Source: Halomonas halophila
GTDB taxonomy: Bacteria; Pseudomonadota; Gammaproteobacteria; Pseudomonadales; Halomonadaceae
DNA length: 64,000 bases
Reading direction: 5' to 3'
NCBI RefSeq assembly: GCF_030406665.1
Contig: NZ_CP129121.1
Coordinates: forward strand, 1,612,001 to 1,676,000
The position numbers and the translations under genes were made by a program. Shown here piece by piece: positions 50,634 to 60,939 of this stretch. Numbering within the stretch: position 1 is the first letter of the stretch; every line of letters begins with the position of its first letter. The notes under the pieces were generated by a model. That model made no database searches and had not been told where the DNA came from. It saw only the letters and a program-made list of their open reading frames with translations.

Positions 50634-51194
50634 ATGCCCGTCATGCCCTCACAGAGACGTCGATTCCATCGCCTGGCGCCGACCGGCGCCCTGATCCTCG
50701 GCCTCGTGGCGCTGCCGGCGCTGGCCAATCCCGGCAACGGCGGCGGACCGCCGGAGCATGCCAAGGGCGGACAGGGAGGACAGGGAGGACAGGGCAGTCA
50801 GGGGCCATCGGAACGGCTGCACCGGGACGCGACCGACCGGGATCGCGAGCGACATGAGGAGCGCCGCTTCGATGATCGGGACTGGGATCGTGACCGCGAC
50901 CGTTATGGCCGTGACGGCCCCAGCCTCGAGGAAGCGCTGATCCGCGATATCTTTTACGGGCATCGCGATCGCTATGCCCGTGAGGATCGCGCCTCGATTC
51001 CCCCGGGGGTGCGGCAGAACCTGGCCCGCGGCAAGCCCATGCCTCCCGGCATCGGCAAGCGGTTCGACGACGACATCCGTCGCGACCTGCCGCACTACGA
51101 CGGCTACGAATGGCGCCGCGTCGGTGTCGATGCGGTGCTGGTCGATATCACCAACGACATCATCTACGACGTGATCCGCGACGTGCTCGACTGA
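50634..51194 (+). CDS. CigR/RcnB-like exported protein
   Basis: About 186 residues. N-terminal signal peptide (TGALILGLVALPALA), then a Gly/Gln/Pro-rich linker, a very Asp/Arg-rich segment (DRDRERHEERRFDDRDWDRD), and a C-terminal domain with IPPGVRQNLARGKPMPPGIGK and WRRVGVDAVLVDITNDIIYDVI. The C-terminal pattern resembles the anti-virulence regulator CigR and RcnB families. ATG 50634 or 50643 could be used. Function unknown. Confidence 0.72.
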   Translation: MPVMPSQRRRFHRLAPTGALILGLVALPALANPGNGGGPPEHAKGGQGGQGGQGSQGPSERLHRDATDRDRERHEERRFDDRDWDRDRDRYGRDGPSLEEALIRDIFYGHRDRYAREDRASIPPGVRQNLARGKPMPPGIGKRFDDDIRRDLPHYDGYEWRRVGVDAVLVDITNDIIYDVIRDVLD

Positions 51195-51257
51195 TCCGCA
51201 TAGAGCCGCCTTCCCGGGCATCCACCATACTGTCTCCGACGACAAGGGAGACGGACC

Positions 51258-53624
51258 ATGGTGGAACCCCTCGAGGTGGAGGCGGTGTTCCGGCGCTGCC
51301 CGAGCGAGCACTTCGACTTCGCTCTGACCAGCGAGCTGGCGCCGCTGGACATGATCGAAGGCCAGCCCCGGGCGCGGGACGCCCTGACGCTGGGCACGGC
51401 GGTTCGCCATGACGGCTTCAACCTCTACGTGCTGGGGCCTCCCGACCACGGCCTGCAAGGCCTGGTGACCCGCTTTCTGGAGCGGCAGGCGGCATCGGCG
51501 CCGCCGCCGCCCGATCTCTGCTATCGCTACAATTTCGACGATCCCAGCGTGCCGCTGCTGTTGCGCCTGCCGCCGGGGCTCGGGCGCCAGCTGCGCGGCG
51601 ATATCGAGCGGCTGATCGAGGAGCTCTCCGCCGCCATTCCCGCGGTGTTCGAGAGCGACGAATACCAGAATCGACTCCACGAGCTCGAGCAGGCCATGGG
51701 CGAGCGGCAGCGCGATGCGGTGGAGGCGGTGCGCCGCGAGGCCCGCGAGCACGACATCCTGCTGCTGTCCACGCCCAGCGGCTTCACCTTCGCGCCGGCC
51801 GATGCCGAGGGCGAGATGCTCTCGCCCGACGCCTACCAGCAGCTCGATCAGGCCGAGCGCGAGCGCATCGAGCGCACCGTCGAGATCTTGCAGACCAAGC
51901 TCGCCCAGGCCATCCGCCAGCTGCCCCGGCTGGCCAAGACCCTGCGCGAGCAGGTCGGCGCGCTCAACGAGGAGATGCTCCGGGACGCCATCGATGCGCC
52001 GCTGGAGGAGCTCGAGGCCCGCTACGACGCGCAGGAGGCCGTACTGGCGCATTTCACCGCGATACGCGAGGCGCTGCTGTTCCACGTCGAGAGCTTCCGC
52101 GAGGACGATCCCGAGATCCCGCCGGAGGCGGTGTTCAGCCGCTTCCGGCTCAACCTGCTGGTCGACAGCGCCGACGCCAGCGGGGCGCCGGTGATCCATC
52201 TGGATCTGCCCAGCCACCAGCATCTGGTGGGCCGGATCGAGCATCAGGTGCAGAACGGCACCCTGCTGACCGACTTCATGCTGATTCGCCCCGGCGCGCT
52301 GCACCATGCCAACGGCGGCTATCTGGTGCTCGACGTGCGCGGCCTGCTCAGCCAGCCCGGGGCCTGGGAGACCCTCAAGCGGGTACTGTCGACCGGGCGC
52401 ATCCGCACCGAGTCCCTCGAGCAGGCCTACGGGCTGATCAGCACCCTGTCCCTGGAGCCGGAACCGGTGCCGCTGGACGTCAAGGTGGTGCTGCTCGGCG
52501 ACCGGCTGCTCTATTACCTGCTTTGCGAGCACGACCCCGACTTCCTGGAGCTGTTCAAGGTTCAGGCCGACATGGACGACACGCTGGATCGCACGCCCGC
52601 CGGGCTCGAGGACTATGCGCGCATGGTGGCGAGGCTGGCGACCGAGGCCGATCTCCGGCCGCTGACCGCCGAGGGGGTGGCGGCGGTGATCGAGCGGGCC
52701 GGTCGCCTGGCCGACGACCAGCAGCGGCTCACCGCGCGCCATCGCGACCTGCACGATCTGCTGGTGGAGGCCGATCACTGGGCGGAGGCCGCCGGCGAGG
52801 CGGCGATCGATCGGGCCGCCGTGGAACGCACCGTGGCCGAGCAGCGCCGTCGCGCCGACCGGATTCGCGAGCGCAGTCACGAGCAGATCTTGCGCGGCAC
52901 CCTGATGATCGCCACCGACGGCCGGCGGATCGGCCAGGTCAACGGCCTGACCGTGATGCGCCTGACCGACCATGGCTTCGGCCAGCCGATCCGCATCACC
53001 GCCACCGCGCGTCCGGGCCACGGCCAGGTGGTCGACATCGAGCGCGAGGCCAAGCTCGGCGGTCCGATCCACGCCAAGGCGGTGATGATCCTGTCGCGCT
53101 GGCTGGCCGGCCGCTATGCCCCGGACGCGCCGATGTCGCTGTCGGCCAGTCTGGCCTTCGAGCAGTCCTACGGCGGCGTCGAGGGTGACAGCGCCTCGGT
53201 GGCCGAGGCCTGTGCGCTGGTGTCCGCCATTGCCCGGGTGCCGCTGGACCAGCGCTTCGCCGTGACCGGCTCGATCAACCAGTACGGCGAGGTGCAGGCG
53301 GTGGGCGGCGTCAACGAGAAGATCGAGGGCTTCTTCGCCGTGTGCCGGGCGCGGGGCGAGCTCGAGGGGCGGGCGGTGATCCTGCCCGAGGCCAACGTCG
53401 AGCACCTGATGCTCGACGCCGAGGTGCGCGAGGCCGTGGCCGATGGCCGCTTTCGGCTCTATGCGATTCGTCGGGTGGAGGAGGCGCTGGCGCTGCTGAC
53501 CGCCGGCGAGCCGGACCTCGATCTGGAGGCGCGGGTCGCCGAGCGGCTGGCGAGCTTCCGCCAGGCGGTGCGTCATCGCGATGACGACGGCGGCCGGCAA
53601 GATGAGGACAAGGGCGATGAGTGA
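51258..53624 (+). CDS. Lon-like (LonB-type) AAA ATPase/protease
   Basis: 788 residues. N-terminal and AAA region (residues about 1-450) with a coiled-coil insertion, then a C-terminal Lon proteolytic domain with the Ser645/Lys688 catalytic dyad (GGVEGDSASVAEA and VGGVNEKIEGFF). The Walker A equivalent reads LGPPDHGLQGLV and lacks the P-loop Lys; Walker B is ANGGYLVLDVRGL. Members of this family often have degenerate P-loops. Probably a cytosolic quality-control protease or a chaperone-like variant. Overlaps the next gene by 8 bases. Confidence 0.88.
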   Translation: MVEPLEVEAVFRRCPSEHFDFALTSELAPLDMIEGQPRARDALTLGTAVRHDGFNLYVLGPPDHGLQGLVTRFLERQAASAPPPPDLCYRYNFDDPSVPLLLRLPPGLGRQLRGDIERLIEELSAAIPAVFESDEYQNRLHELEQAMGERQRDAVEAVRREAREHDILLLSTPSGFTFAPADAEGEMLSPDAYQQLDQAERERIERTVEILQTKLAQAIRQLPRLAKTLREQVGALNEEMLRDAIDAPLEELEARYDAQEAVLAHFTAIREALLFHVESFREDDPEIPPEAVFSRFRLNLLVDSADASGAPVIHLDLPSHQHLVGRIEHQVQNGTLLTDFMLIRPGALHHANGGYLVLDVRGLLSQPGAWETLKRVLSTGRIRTESLEQAYGLISTLSLEPEPVPLDVKVVLLGDRLLYYLLCEHDPDFLELFKVQADMDDTLDRTPAGLEDYARMVARLATEADLRPLTAEGVAAVIERAGRLADDQQRLTARHRDLHDLLVEADHWAEAAGEAAIDRAAVERTVAEQRRRADRIRERSHEQILRGTLMIATDGRRIGQVNGLTVMRLTDHGFGQPIRITATARPGHGQVVDIEREAKLGGPIHAKAVMILSRWLAGRYAPDAPMSLSASLAFEQSYGGVEGDSASVAEACALVSAIARVPLDQRFAVTGSINQYGEVQAVGGVNEKIEGFFAVCRARGELEGRAVILPEANVEHLMLDAEVREAVADGRFRLYAIRRVEEALALLTAGEPDLDLEARVAERLASFRQAVRHRDDDGGRQDEDKGDE

Positions 53625-54372
53625 GCCTGACGACGCCGGTCCCGCCCTGGAGGCGGTGCCCGAGACACCGGCGAGGGTGCTTGCGCTGCACGATGCTGCC
53701 GGTCCTGCTCAGGCGGCGCTCGCCGCGGCGGTGCGTCTCGCCGAGCGGCAGGGGCGCGAGCTGGTGGTGCTGGTCGTCGAGGATCAGGACCTGCTGCACA
53801 GCGCGGCCTTTCCCTTCGCCCGGGAGGTCGGGGGCCATTCCGGTCGAGTGCGCCGGCTCAGCGTCGCCGCGCTCGAGGCCGGGCTGGCCCGCCAGGGCGA
53901 GCGGGTGCGCCAGGCCCTGGCCCGTGCGGTGGCGGGGCGGCAGCTGCCGCATTCGCTTCAGGTGCGGCGTGGCCGGGTGCTCGAGGAGACGCTGGCGCTG
54001 GCCGTGCCCGGCGACCTGCTGCTGCTGAACCGGGCCGGCGAGACGGGCGCGTCGACGGCATGGCTCGGGGCGAGCGGTCTCGCGCTGATGCTGTCGGCGC
54101 CCTGCCCGGTGCTGGTCTGGCACGAGGCGGCCGCGGGGCCGCTGCTGGTGGCGTCCGTGGCCGGTGAGTCTCCGTGCGTGCCCGATCCGCTGCGGGCTCT
54201 GTTCGGCGAGGCCATGCCGCTGAGGTTCGAGGGCGCGGCCGCGCTGTCGCGTCGGCTGGCGACCTGTCGCGGTGGTGCGCTGCTGATGCGCCGGGAGACG
54301 CTGCGGGCGCTGCTGGCGGAGGACGCCGACTGGCTGTCGCGGCCGACGATTCCGGTGATCGTGCTGCCCTGA
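53617..54372 (+). CDS. UspA-like protein of unknown function
   Basis: 251 residues, Ala/Leu/Arg-rich. The first half (RVLALHDAAGPAQAALAAAVRLAERQGRELVVLVVED in landmarks RVLALHDA and GRELVVLVVED) and SAPCPVLVWHEA resemble the alternating beta-alpha pattern of universal-stress nucleotide-binding folds. No catalytic motif is clear. Start at 53617 overlaps the protease gene by 8 bases, suggesting coupled expression; ATGs at 53581 and 53602 are alternatives. Confidence 0.55.
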   Translation: MSEPDDAGPALEAVPETPARVLALHDAAGPAQAALAAAVRLAERQGRELVVLVVEDQDLLHSAAFPFAREVGGHSGRVRRLSVAALEAGLARQGERVRQALARAVAGRQLPHSLQVRRGRVLEETLALAVPGDLLLLNRAGETGASTAWLGASGLALMLSAPCPVLVWHEAAAGPLLVASVAGESPCVPDPLRALFGEAMPLRFEGAAALSRRLATCRGGALLMRRETLRALLAEDADWLSRPTIPVIVLP

Positions 54373-54434
54373 AGCCCCACAGAGGGCGCGGCTTTTGGCA
54401 TCATGGGCGGTTGATTGTCTCGAGGAGCCGCCCG

Positions 54435-54971
54435 ATGGCGTATTTTCTGGTAATGGGCGGGCTGGCCCTGACCGTGTGCTTCACCTTCGGATGGATCGTC
54501 TGGCGGATGCTGCGCTGGGCCTTCGCGCGTCTGGGGCGCCGTGCGCCGGCCGGAAGAAAGAAGAAGACGGCTGCCAGGGCGTCGCAGGGCAGGCAGGCGG
54601 CCGCCAAGGCGTCGGCCAGGGCGTCAAGCAAGGCACCGTCCAAGGAAAAGGGGCGAGCGTCGTCGTCACGCCGTGACGCCGCCGCCGCTGGAAAGGATGC
54701 CGCGCGCCGCGACAAGAAGGCGGAGCCGCAGCCGCCGTGGCGGCTGACCATGGCGCTGGCACCGCTGCGCGGCGCCTGGCCCCTGGCCGTGCTGCTCGCC
54801 GCGTTGTACGGCGGCGGGCGGCTGGTCGCCCATGGCATGGTGGCCCGGCCCCAGCACGCCCCCGATGCCTTTCGCCAGCTGGTCGAGGCCGTGGGCTGGG
54901 GCGCGATGGCGTTGGTCGGTGTCGCGCTGGTCGGCCTGTTGGCGAGCTGGCGCTGTCGGCGTCACGCCTAA
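54435..54971 (+). CDS. hypothetical membrane protein with Lys/Ala-rich linker
   Basis: 178 residues. One N-terminal hydrophobic segment (residues about 3-24), a strongly basic Ala/Lys/Ser/Arg linker (residues about 30-95, repeated AKASARASSKAPSK-like units), then two further hydrophobic segments near 112-130 and 150-172. I do not recognise the family. The linker may bind nucleic acid or membranes (guess). Ends convergent with the GDPD gene, 4-base overlap. Confidence 0.6.
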   Translation: MAYFLVMGGLALTVCFTFGWIVWRMLRWAFARLGRRAPAGRKKKTAARASQGRQAAAKASARASSKAPSKEKGRASSSRRDAAAAGKDAARRDKKAEPQPPWRLTMALAPLRGAWPLAVLLAALYGGGRLVAHGMVARPQHAPDAFRQLVEAVGWGAMALVGVALVGLLASWRCRRHA

Positions 54972-56848
54972 TCACGCAGCCAGTGACGCAGTTTCAGCAG
55001 CAGCAGGGCGCCGTCGCCCAGCGAACGGCGCTCGGTGAGCAGCCGGCGCAGCGCGGCCGGGTGATCGGTGATGATGCCATCCACGCCGAGGTCGATCAGT
55101 CGGGACATGCGGGCCGGGTCGTTGACGGTCCAGGCCATCAGGGCGTAGCCGTGACGGTGAGCGAGCCTCACCTCGCGGTCGTCGATGCGGTTGTGACGCA
55201 GCGCCAGGGCATCGTAGCCGCGCCGGGGAAGGGCGCCCCTTAGCGTCAGCTGGGCCAGCAGGATGCGGTGCATCGCGGGCGCCTGGCGGGCGACCTCGTC
55301 GAGCAGCTCATAGGACTGGGCGGCCAGCCATATTCTCGAGCTCAGGTCGGGCTCGCCGCAGGCCGCGCGGCGGACACCGTCCGGCGCGCGGTTCCGGCAG
55401 TCTCGCCGTGCCCGTGCCTCGGCCTCCAGTATCGCCACTACCCGGCTCACGAGCCGCTGGCGGCGGCCCGGGTCCGGCTTGAGCTCTATCACCAGCCCCG
55501 CACGCCCCCTGACCCTCTCCAGGGTCTCCTTCAGGCCGGGAATCCGCGTGCCCACGAAGGGGTCGCCGAACCACCCGCCCACGTCCACGTTGTCGAGCAC
55601 GCCGCGATCGAGGTCGGCGATGCGGCGATCGTCGCCGGCCAGGCGGGACAGGGTGGCGTCGTGGTAGAGCACCACCTCGGCCTCGGCGGTGAGCCGGGCA
55701 TCGACCTCGATCAGGTCGGCCCCGTCATGGATGGCCCGCTCGATGGCCGGCAGGGTGTTCTCCGGGGCTGCCATCGAGCTGCCGCGGTGGGCGATGTTGT
55801 CGACCTCCTCGCGGATCGTGGTGCCCTGGACGACCCACCAGGCCTGGGCGATGGCGAAGGCGAGAACGCCGAGCTCCACGCCCCAGGCCAGGCGCCCGGG
55901 GTGTGCGGCTGCCGGCGCCGGCGGACGAGGCTCGCGGTGCGCCAGGCGCAGGTAGAGGCAGCTTCCCAGCAAGGCGTTGGCGGCGATGCCGACGAAGACC
56001 GCGGCCAGGGTCACCAGGCCGTAGGCGGTGACATAGCCGAGCATGGCGGGTAGCAGTATCTCGCGACGCTCGGGGAGATGGCCCAGCAGCGGGGTGAAGA
56101 GGGCGTTGAAGAGGGCCCCGACCCCAAGGGGCAGTAGCAGGATCGCCGCCAGCAGCACCAGGATCGATGCCGCGATGCCGGTGCGCCAGCCGTGGGTCAG
56201 CCGGGCGCTGCGCTTCAGGGCGCGAAGCGGGCCGACGCCTTCCAGGATCAGCGCCGGCAGGGCCAGATGCCAGCGGGTGTAGAGGGTGGCGGCCAGGGCG
56301 GCCCAGCCCAGCACCACCGGGCCGATCGTGGCGAGGAAGGCCCACAGTACCGGGGGGCGCACCTGCTGGACATAATAGGGATCAAGGTCGCCAAGCAGGC
56401 GGCCGTGGAGCGTCACCACGATGCCGGCCACGGGCAGTATCAGCAGCAGCTGCGTGCCGACCTGGAGCAGGGCCAGGCCGGACAGCGCAGGCAGCCGTCG
56501 CAGGCTCTGCCATAGCGCCTCGGCGGCCAGGCGAAGATGGTTGTCACGGGGACGCACCGCGACCAGCGTCATGCCGGCCTGCTGCAGGTAGAGGATCAGG
56601 AAGGTGACGGCCAGCGTGGCCAGCAGCCAGGCCATACCGCCCGGTGTCCCCAGCACCGCGAACAGGGCCTCGAGGGTGATCAGCGGGCGGTCGAGGCGCC
56701 CCAGCATCCGGGCCAGGCCCCAGCCCGCCGCCGGCAGCAGCAGGCTGGAGGCGAGCAGGGTGAAGAAGGCGTGAAAGGCGATCAGCGGACGCAGATGGTG
56801 CTTGAGGCTGCGCAGCACATCGCCGCTCAGGCGAGGCGTGGTCAGCAT
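54968..56848 (-). CDS. membrane-linked glycerophosphodiester phosphodiesterase
   Basis: 626 residues. Residues 1 to about 355 are a polytopic GDPD membrane domain (seven or eight hydrophobic segments); residues about 365-620 are a GDPD barrel with the catalytic HRGSSMAAPENTLPAI block, the metal-binding LIEVDARLT, and C-terminal GVDGIITDHPAAL. Releases glycerol-3-phosphate from glycerophosphodiesters or acts on lipid-linked polymers. It would feed GlpD if the product is G3P (inference). Confidence 0.9.
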   Translation of the reverse strand: MLTTPRLSGDVLRSLKHHLRPLIAFHAFFTLLASSLLLPAAGWGLARMLGRLDRPLITLEALFAVLGTPGGMAWLLATLAVTFLILYLQQAGMTLVAVRPRDNHLRLAAEALWQSLRRLPALSGLALLQVGTQLLLILPVAGIVVTLHGRLLGDLDPYYVQQVRPPVLWAFLATIGPVVLGWAALAATLYTRWHLALPALILEGVGPLRALKRSARLTHGWRTGIAASILVLLAAILLLPLGVGALFNALFTPLLGHLPERREILLPAMLGYVTAYGLVTLAAVFVGIAANALLGSCLYLRLAHREPRPPAPAAAHPGRLAWGVELGVLAFAIAQAWWVVQGTTIREEVDNIAHRGSSMAAPENTLPAIERAIHDGADLIEVDARLTAEAEVVLYHDATLSRLAGDDRRIADLDRGVLDNVDVGGWFGDPFVGTRIPGLKETLERVRGRAGLVIELKPDPGRRQRLVSRVVAILEAEARARRDCRNRAPDGVRRAACGEPDLSSRIWLAAQSYELLDEVARQAPAMHRILLAQLTLRGALPRRGYDALALRHNRIDDREVRLAHRHGYALMAWTVNDPARMSRLIDLGVDGIITDHPAALRRLLTERRSLGDGALLLLKLRHWLRD

Positions 56849-56933
56849 GATGGTGGCATGTCGTGGAGCATGCTCTCACCCTGCCAGCCGAGTCAGTCGG
56901 GCGGCAAGCCGCCGGACCGTGTCCACCGGGGGG

Positions 56934-57419
56934 TCAGTCCAGCACGAGGCGGTCGTCGGCGATCAGGATGCCGTTGTTGTCGGCGTAGAGCCACTGGCCC
57001 GGCTCGATGGTCGCACCGCCGAAGCTGACCGGAATGTCCCGCTGGCCCTCGCCGTGCTTCTCGCTCTTGCGCGGATGGGCGGCCAGGGCCTGGATGCCGA
57101 GCTCGGTCTCGGCCAGCTCGTCCACGTCGCGCACGCAGCCGTACATCACCACGCCCGCCCAGCCGTTGCCGGCGGCCTGTTCGGCGAGACGGTCGCCGAG
57201 CATGGCGCAGCGGGTGGAACCGCCGGCGTCGACCACCAGCACGGCGCCGTCGCCGGGCTCGTTGACGGTCTGTCGCACCAGCGAGTTGTCCTCGAAGCAC
57301 TTGACGGTGCGCACCGGGCCGAAGAAGGCCTCATGGCCGCCGAAGTTGACGAACATCGGCTCGAGCACGGCCACTTCGGGATAGGCGTCGCACAGATCGG
57401 GGGTGACGATGGCAGGCAT
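56934..57419 (-). CDS. rraA: ribonuclease E activity regulator RraA
   Basis: 161 residues, the usual length. RraA trimers bind RNase E and inhibit RNA decay. Seen: [50 protein letters not shown] and [12 protein letters not shown]. The related HMG aldolase family differs in active-site residues, which cannot be excluded from sequence reading alone. ATG 57419. Confidence 0.92.
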   Translation of the reverse strand: MPAIVTPDLCDAYPEVAVLEPMFVNFGGHEAFFGPVRTVKCFEDNSLVRQTVNEPGDGAVLVVDAGGSTRCAMLGDRLAEQAAGNGWAGVVMYGCVRDVDELAETELGIQALAAHPRKSEKHGEGQRDIPVSFGGATIEPGQWLYADNNGILIADDRLVLD

Positions 57420-57516
57420 GACGGGGTGTCTCCTCGGTCGATGTACCCTCGATGATGCCACAGTCAGGCGATGAGGAAAGTCCCCCTTGAGAGGAATCGC
57501 GACGCGGGCAGGGCGC

Positions 57517-57549
57517 ACAAAAAAGCGCCCCGCACGGGGCGGGGCGCTT
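57517..57549 (-). terminator. terminator after acnB
   Basis: 10-bp stem AAGCGCCCCG (57523-57532) with CGGGGCGCTT (57540-57549). On the minus strand it is followed by TTTTGTG. A second hairpin GGCCCGCC/GGCGGGCC lies at 57561-57580, between it and the acnB stop. Confidence 0.8.
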
Positions 57550-57615
57550 CGGTCGTCGACGGCCCGCCGGACGGCGGGCCTGCGATGTTGCGAGCATCGG
57601 TGACGATGGCGGTGA

Positions 57616-60219
57616 TCAGGCTTCCTGGCTCACCGGGATCACGTTCGAGGCGGCCTTCTGGAATTCCTCGATTTCGTGGAAGTTCATGTAACGATAGATC
57701 TCGCCGGCCATGGCGTCGAACTCGCTCATGTAGCGGCGATATTCGCTGACGCTCGGCAGGCGACCCTCGACCGCGGCCACGGCGGCCAGCTCGGCGGACG
57801 CCAGGAAGACGTCGGCGCCGTCGCCCAGGCGGTTGGGGAAGTTGCGCGTGGAGGTGGAGACCACGGTGCTCTTGGCGGCGACGCGGGCCTGGTTACCCAT
57901 GCACAGCGAGCAGCCCGGCATTTCCATGCGTGCGCCGGCGCGGCCGTAGATGCCGTAGTAGCCTTCCTCGGTCAGCTGGTGCTGGTCCATCTTGGTCGGC
58001 GGTGCCAGCCACAGCTTGGTCTTCAGGCTGCCTGCGGGCTGCTTCTCGAGCAGCTTGCCGGCGGCGCGGAAGTGGCCGATGTTGGTCATGCAAGAGCCGA
58101 TGAACACCTCGTCGATGGACTGGCCGGCCACGTCGGAGAGCAGGCGGGCGTCGTCCGGGTCGTTCGGGGCGCACAGCACCGGCTGGTCGAGCTGGTCGAG
58201 GTCGATCTCGATCACCTCGGCGTACTCGGCGTCCTTGTCGGCGCGCATCAGGCTCGGGTTCTCGAGCCACTCTTCCATGCCCTTGATGCGGCGCTCGATG
58301 GTGCGCGCGTCGCCATAGCCGTTGGCGATCATCCACTTGAGCAGGGTGATGTTGGACTTCAGGTACTCGCTGACGCTGTCCTCGGAGAGGGTGATGGTGC
58401 AGCCGGCGGCGGAACGCTCGGCGGAGGCGTCGGAGAGTTCGAAGGCCTGCTCGACGGTGAGGTCCTCGAGGCCCTCGATTTCCAGCACGCGGCCGGAGAA
58501 GGCGTTCTTCTTGCCGGACTTCTCGACGGTCAGCAGCCCCTGCTGGATGGCGTAGTAGGGGATGGCGTGGACCAGGTCACGCAGGGTGACGCCGGGCTGA
58601 CGCTGGCCCTTGAAGCGCACCAGCACGGATTCCGGCATGTCCAGCGGCATCACGCCGGTGGCGGCGGCGAAGGCCACCAGGCCGGAGCCCGCCGGGAAGG
58701 AGATGCCCATCGGGAAGCGGGTGTGGGAGTCGCCGCCGGTGCCCACGGTGTCGGGCAGCAGCATGCGGTTCAGCCAGCTGTGGATGATGCCGTCGCCCGG
58801 ACGCAGCGAGACGCCGCCGCGGTTCATGATGAAGTCGGGCAGGGTGTGGTGGGTTTCCACGTCGACCGGCTTCGGATAGGCGCTGGTGTGGCAGAAGGAC
58901 TGCATCACCAGGTCGGCCTGGAAACCGAGGCAGGCCAGGTCCTTGAGCTCGTCGCGGGTCATCGGACCGGTGGTGTCCTGGGAGCCCACGGTGGTCATCT
59001 TCGGCTCGCAGTACATGCCCGGGCGCACGCCTTCCATGCCGCAGGCCTTGCCGACCATCTTCTGGGCCAGGGTGAAGCCCTTGCCGGTGTCGGCCGGCTG
59101 CTCGGACAGGCGGAAGACGTCGGACGGGGCCAGGCCCAGGGACTCGCGAGCCTTGGCGGTCAGGCCGCGGCCGATGATCAGCGGGATACGGCCGCCGGCG
59201 CGCGCCTCGTCGAGCAGCAGCTGGGTCTTGAGCTCGAAGGTGGTCAGCACCTCGTCGGTGCCGTGCTTGCAGACCTTGCCTTCATACGGGTAGACGTCGA
59301 TGACGTCACCCATCTCGAGGTTCTCGACGTCCATCTCGACCGGCAGGGCGCCGGAATCTTCCATGGTGTTGAAGAAGATCGGCGCGATCTTGCCGCCGAA
59401 GCAGAAGCCGCCGGCGCGCTTGTTCGGCACGTTGGGGATGTCGTCGCCGAAGAACCACAGCACGGAGTTGGTGGCGGACTTGCGCGAGGAACCGGTGCCG
59501 ACCACGTCGCCGACGTAGACCACCTGGTGACCCTTGGCCTTCACTTCCTCGATCTGCTTGAGCGGACCGGTGACGCCGGGCTCGACCGGCTCGATGCCGT
59601 CGCGCGGGTTCTTGAGCATGGCGTTGGCATGCAGCGGGATGTCCGGCCGCGACCAGGCATCCGGGGCCGGGGAGAGGTCGTCGGTGTTGGTCTCGCCGGG
59701 CACCTTGAACACGGTCAGGGTGATCTTGTCGGCCAGCTTGGGCTTTGCGAGGAACCACTCGGCCTCGGCCCAGGACTCGATGATCTCCTTGGCCACGGCG
59801 TTACCGGCCTTGGCGCGCTCTTCCACGTCGTGGAAGGCGTCGAACATCAGCAGGGTGTGCTTGAGCTGCTCGCCCACTTCCTTGGCCAGCGAGTCGTCGT
59901 CCAGCAGCTCGACCAGCGAGGCGATGTTGTAGCCGCCCTGCATGGTGCCCAGCAGCTTGACGGCGTGGATCCGGTCGATCAGCGGGGACTCGGCCTCGCC
60001 CTTGGCGATGGCGGTCAGGAAGCCGGCCTTGACGTAGGCGGCCTCGTCGACGCCCGGCGGCACGCGGTTGGTCAGCAGGTCGAGGATGGCCTCTTCCTCG
60101 CCGGCGGGCGGATTCTTCAGCAGTTCGACCAGGGCAGCCGTCTGCTCGGCGTTCAGCGGCTTCGGCGGAACGCCCGCCTGGGCGCGCTCCTCGACATGTT
60201 GGCGATAGGCTTCAAGCAC
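57616..60219 (-). CDS. acnB: bifunctional aconitate hydratase 2 / 2-methylisocitrate dehydratase AcnB
   Basis: TCA-cycle citrate/isocitrate isomerase with a [4Fe-4S] cluster; also acts in the methylcitrate cycle. 867 residues, normal length. N-terminal HEAT-like domain ([22 protein letters not shown] in landmark [14 protein letters not shown]), swivelling domain, and the catalytic region with cluster cysteines in [12 protein letters not shown] and [11 protein letters not shown], plus [19 protein letters not shown] landmarks. A good promoter lies 105 bases upstream. Confidence 0.97.
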   Translation of the reverse strand: MLEAYRQHVEERAQAGVPPKPLNAEQTAALVELLKNPPAGEEEAILDLLTNRVPPGVDEAAYVKAGFLTAIAKGEAESPLIDRIHAVKLLGTMQGGYNIASLVELLDDDSLAKEVGEQLKHTLLMFDAFHDVEERAKAGNAVAKEIIESWAEAEWFLAKPKLADKITLTVFKVPGETNTDDLSPAPDAWSRPDIPLHANAMLKNPRDGIEPVEPGVTGPLKQIEEVKAKGHQVVYVGDVVGTGSSRKSATNSVLWFFGDDIPNVPNKRAGGFCFGGKIAPIFFNTMEDSGALPVEMDVENLEMGDVIDVYPYEGKVCKHGTDEVLTTFELKTQLLLDEARAGGRIPLIIGRGLTAKARESLGLAPSDVFRLSEQPADTGKGFTLAQKMVGKACGMEGVRPGMYCEPKMTTVGSQDTTGPMTRDELKDLACLGFQADLVMQSFCHTSAYPKPVDVETHHTLPDFIMNRGGVSLRPGDGIIHSWLNRMLLPDTVGTGGDSHTRFPMGISFPAGSGLVAFAAATGVMPLDMPESVLVRFKGQRQPGVTLRDLVHAIPYYAIQQGLLTVEKSGKKNAFSGRVLEIEGLEDLTVEQAFELSDASAERSAAGCTITLSEDSVSEYLKSNITLLKWMIANGYGDARTIERRIKGMEEWLENPSLMRADKDAEYAEVIEIDLDQLDQPVLCAPNDPDDARLLSDVAGQSIDEVFIGSCMTNIGHFRAAGKLLEKQPAGSLKTKLWLAPPTKMDQHQLTEEGYYGIYGRAGARMEMPGCSLCMGNQARVAAKSTVVSTSTRNFPNRLGDGADVFLASAELAAVAAVEGRLPSVSEYRRYMSEFDAMAGEIYRYMNFHEIEEFQKAASNVIPVSQEA

Positions 60220-60323
60220 GTGGTGGCCCTCATTGGTTGGTAGTGGCCGAGCGTCCTGCGGCGGCGATGACGCCGCGGCGAGTCGCTCGGCTCGTCGGAA
60301 TCAGCACGGTCAACGGTGGCGCT

Positions 60324-60352
60324 ATTCTAGGAGAAACTGTCGACAATGTTAA
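60324..60352 (-). promoter_or_regulatory. sigma-70 promoter of acnB
   Basis: On the minus strand TTAACA (60352-60347), 17-base spacer, TAGAAT (60329-60324). The rest of the 254-base acnB-DUF1289 gap shows nothing further. Confidence 0.75.
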
Positions 60353-60473
60353 GAATCCCGGCCATGGCGGGGGTCGAACTTTGGTCTCTGGTCATGTCCG
60401 AGCGCCTTCGGGGTGCCAGTGTGCGGGCGTCGCGTTACCATGGTGCGACTTTCATCAACGCAGAGGAGTGCCG

Positions 60474-60908
60474 ATGGCGGGGCGTGTTGCTTCCCCCTGT
60501 GTGGGCCTGTGTTCGACGACGGTGGGCGATCGCGTCTGCCGCGGCTGTCAACGCATCGACGACGAGATTCGCGACTGGCCGGCCCTGGGCGGCGACGAGC
60601 GGGAGCAGCGCATGGCCGAGCTGGATGCCCTGCGCGTCGACGTGGCCGGGCGTCATCTGAGCGTGGTCGATGCCGACGCCCTGGAAGCCCAGCTGGTGCG
60701 CCACCGGATTCGCTTTCGCGCGGAGCAACCGCCGCTGTCCCGGGCGGTGGAGCTGCTGCGCGTCGGACGCGACCGTATCCGCGACCTGTCGCGTTACGGC
60801 CTGGCGCCGCTCGAGCCGCTCGATGCCACGACCCTGCACGCCCGTCTCGCCGCCGATCTGATGGCCGCCGCCGAGGCGCGCCGCGAGGCCAGAGCCTCGC
60901 ACTCCTGA
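60474..60908 (+). CDS. DUF1289 domain-containing protein
   Basis: 144 residues. N-terminal DUF1289 module with four cysteines (Cys9, Cys13, Cys22, Cys25) in SPCVGLCSTTVGDRVCRGCQR (landmarks SPCVGLC and CRGC), followed by DEIRDWPAL typical of the domain, then a helical Arg/Leu/Ala-rich C-terminal half. A zinc or iron-sulfur site is likely; the function is unknown. GAGGAG precedes the ATG. Confidence 0.82.
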   Translation: MAGRVASPCVGLCSTTVGDRVCRGCQRIDDEIRDWPALGGDEREQRMAELDALRVDVAGRHLSVVDADALEAQLVRHRIRFRAEQPPLSRAVELLRVGRDRIRDLSRYGLAPLEPLDATTLHARLAADLMAAAEARREARASHS

Positions 60909-60939
60909 TGCTTTCAGACACGAACCGCCGGACCCTTCG

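Noticed and set aside
57676..60243. 855-residue open frame on the plus strand opposite acnB
   Set aside because: Antisense shadow of acnB with no recognisable domain and Val/Gly/His/Ala-biased composition.
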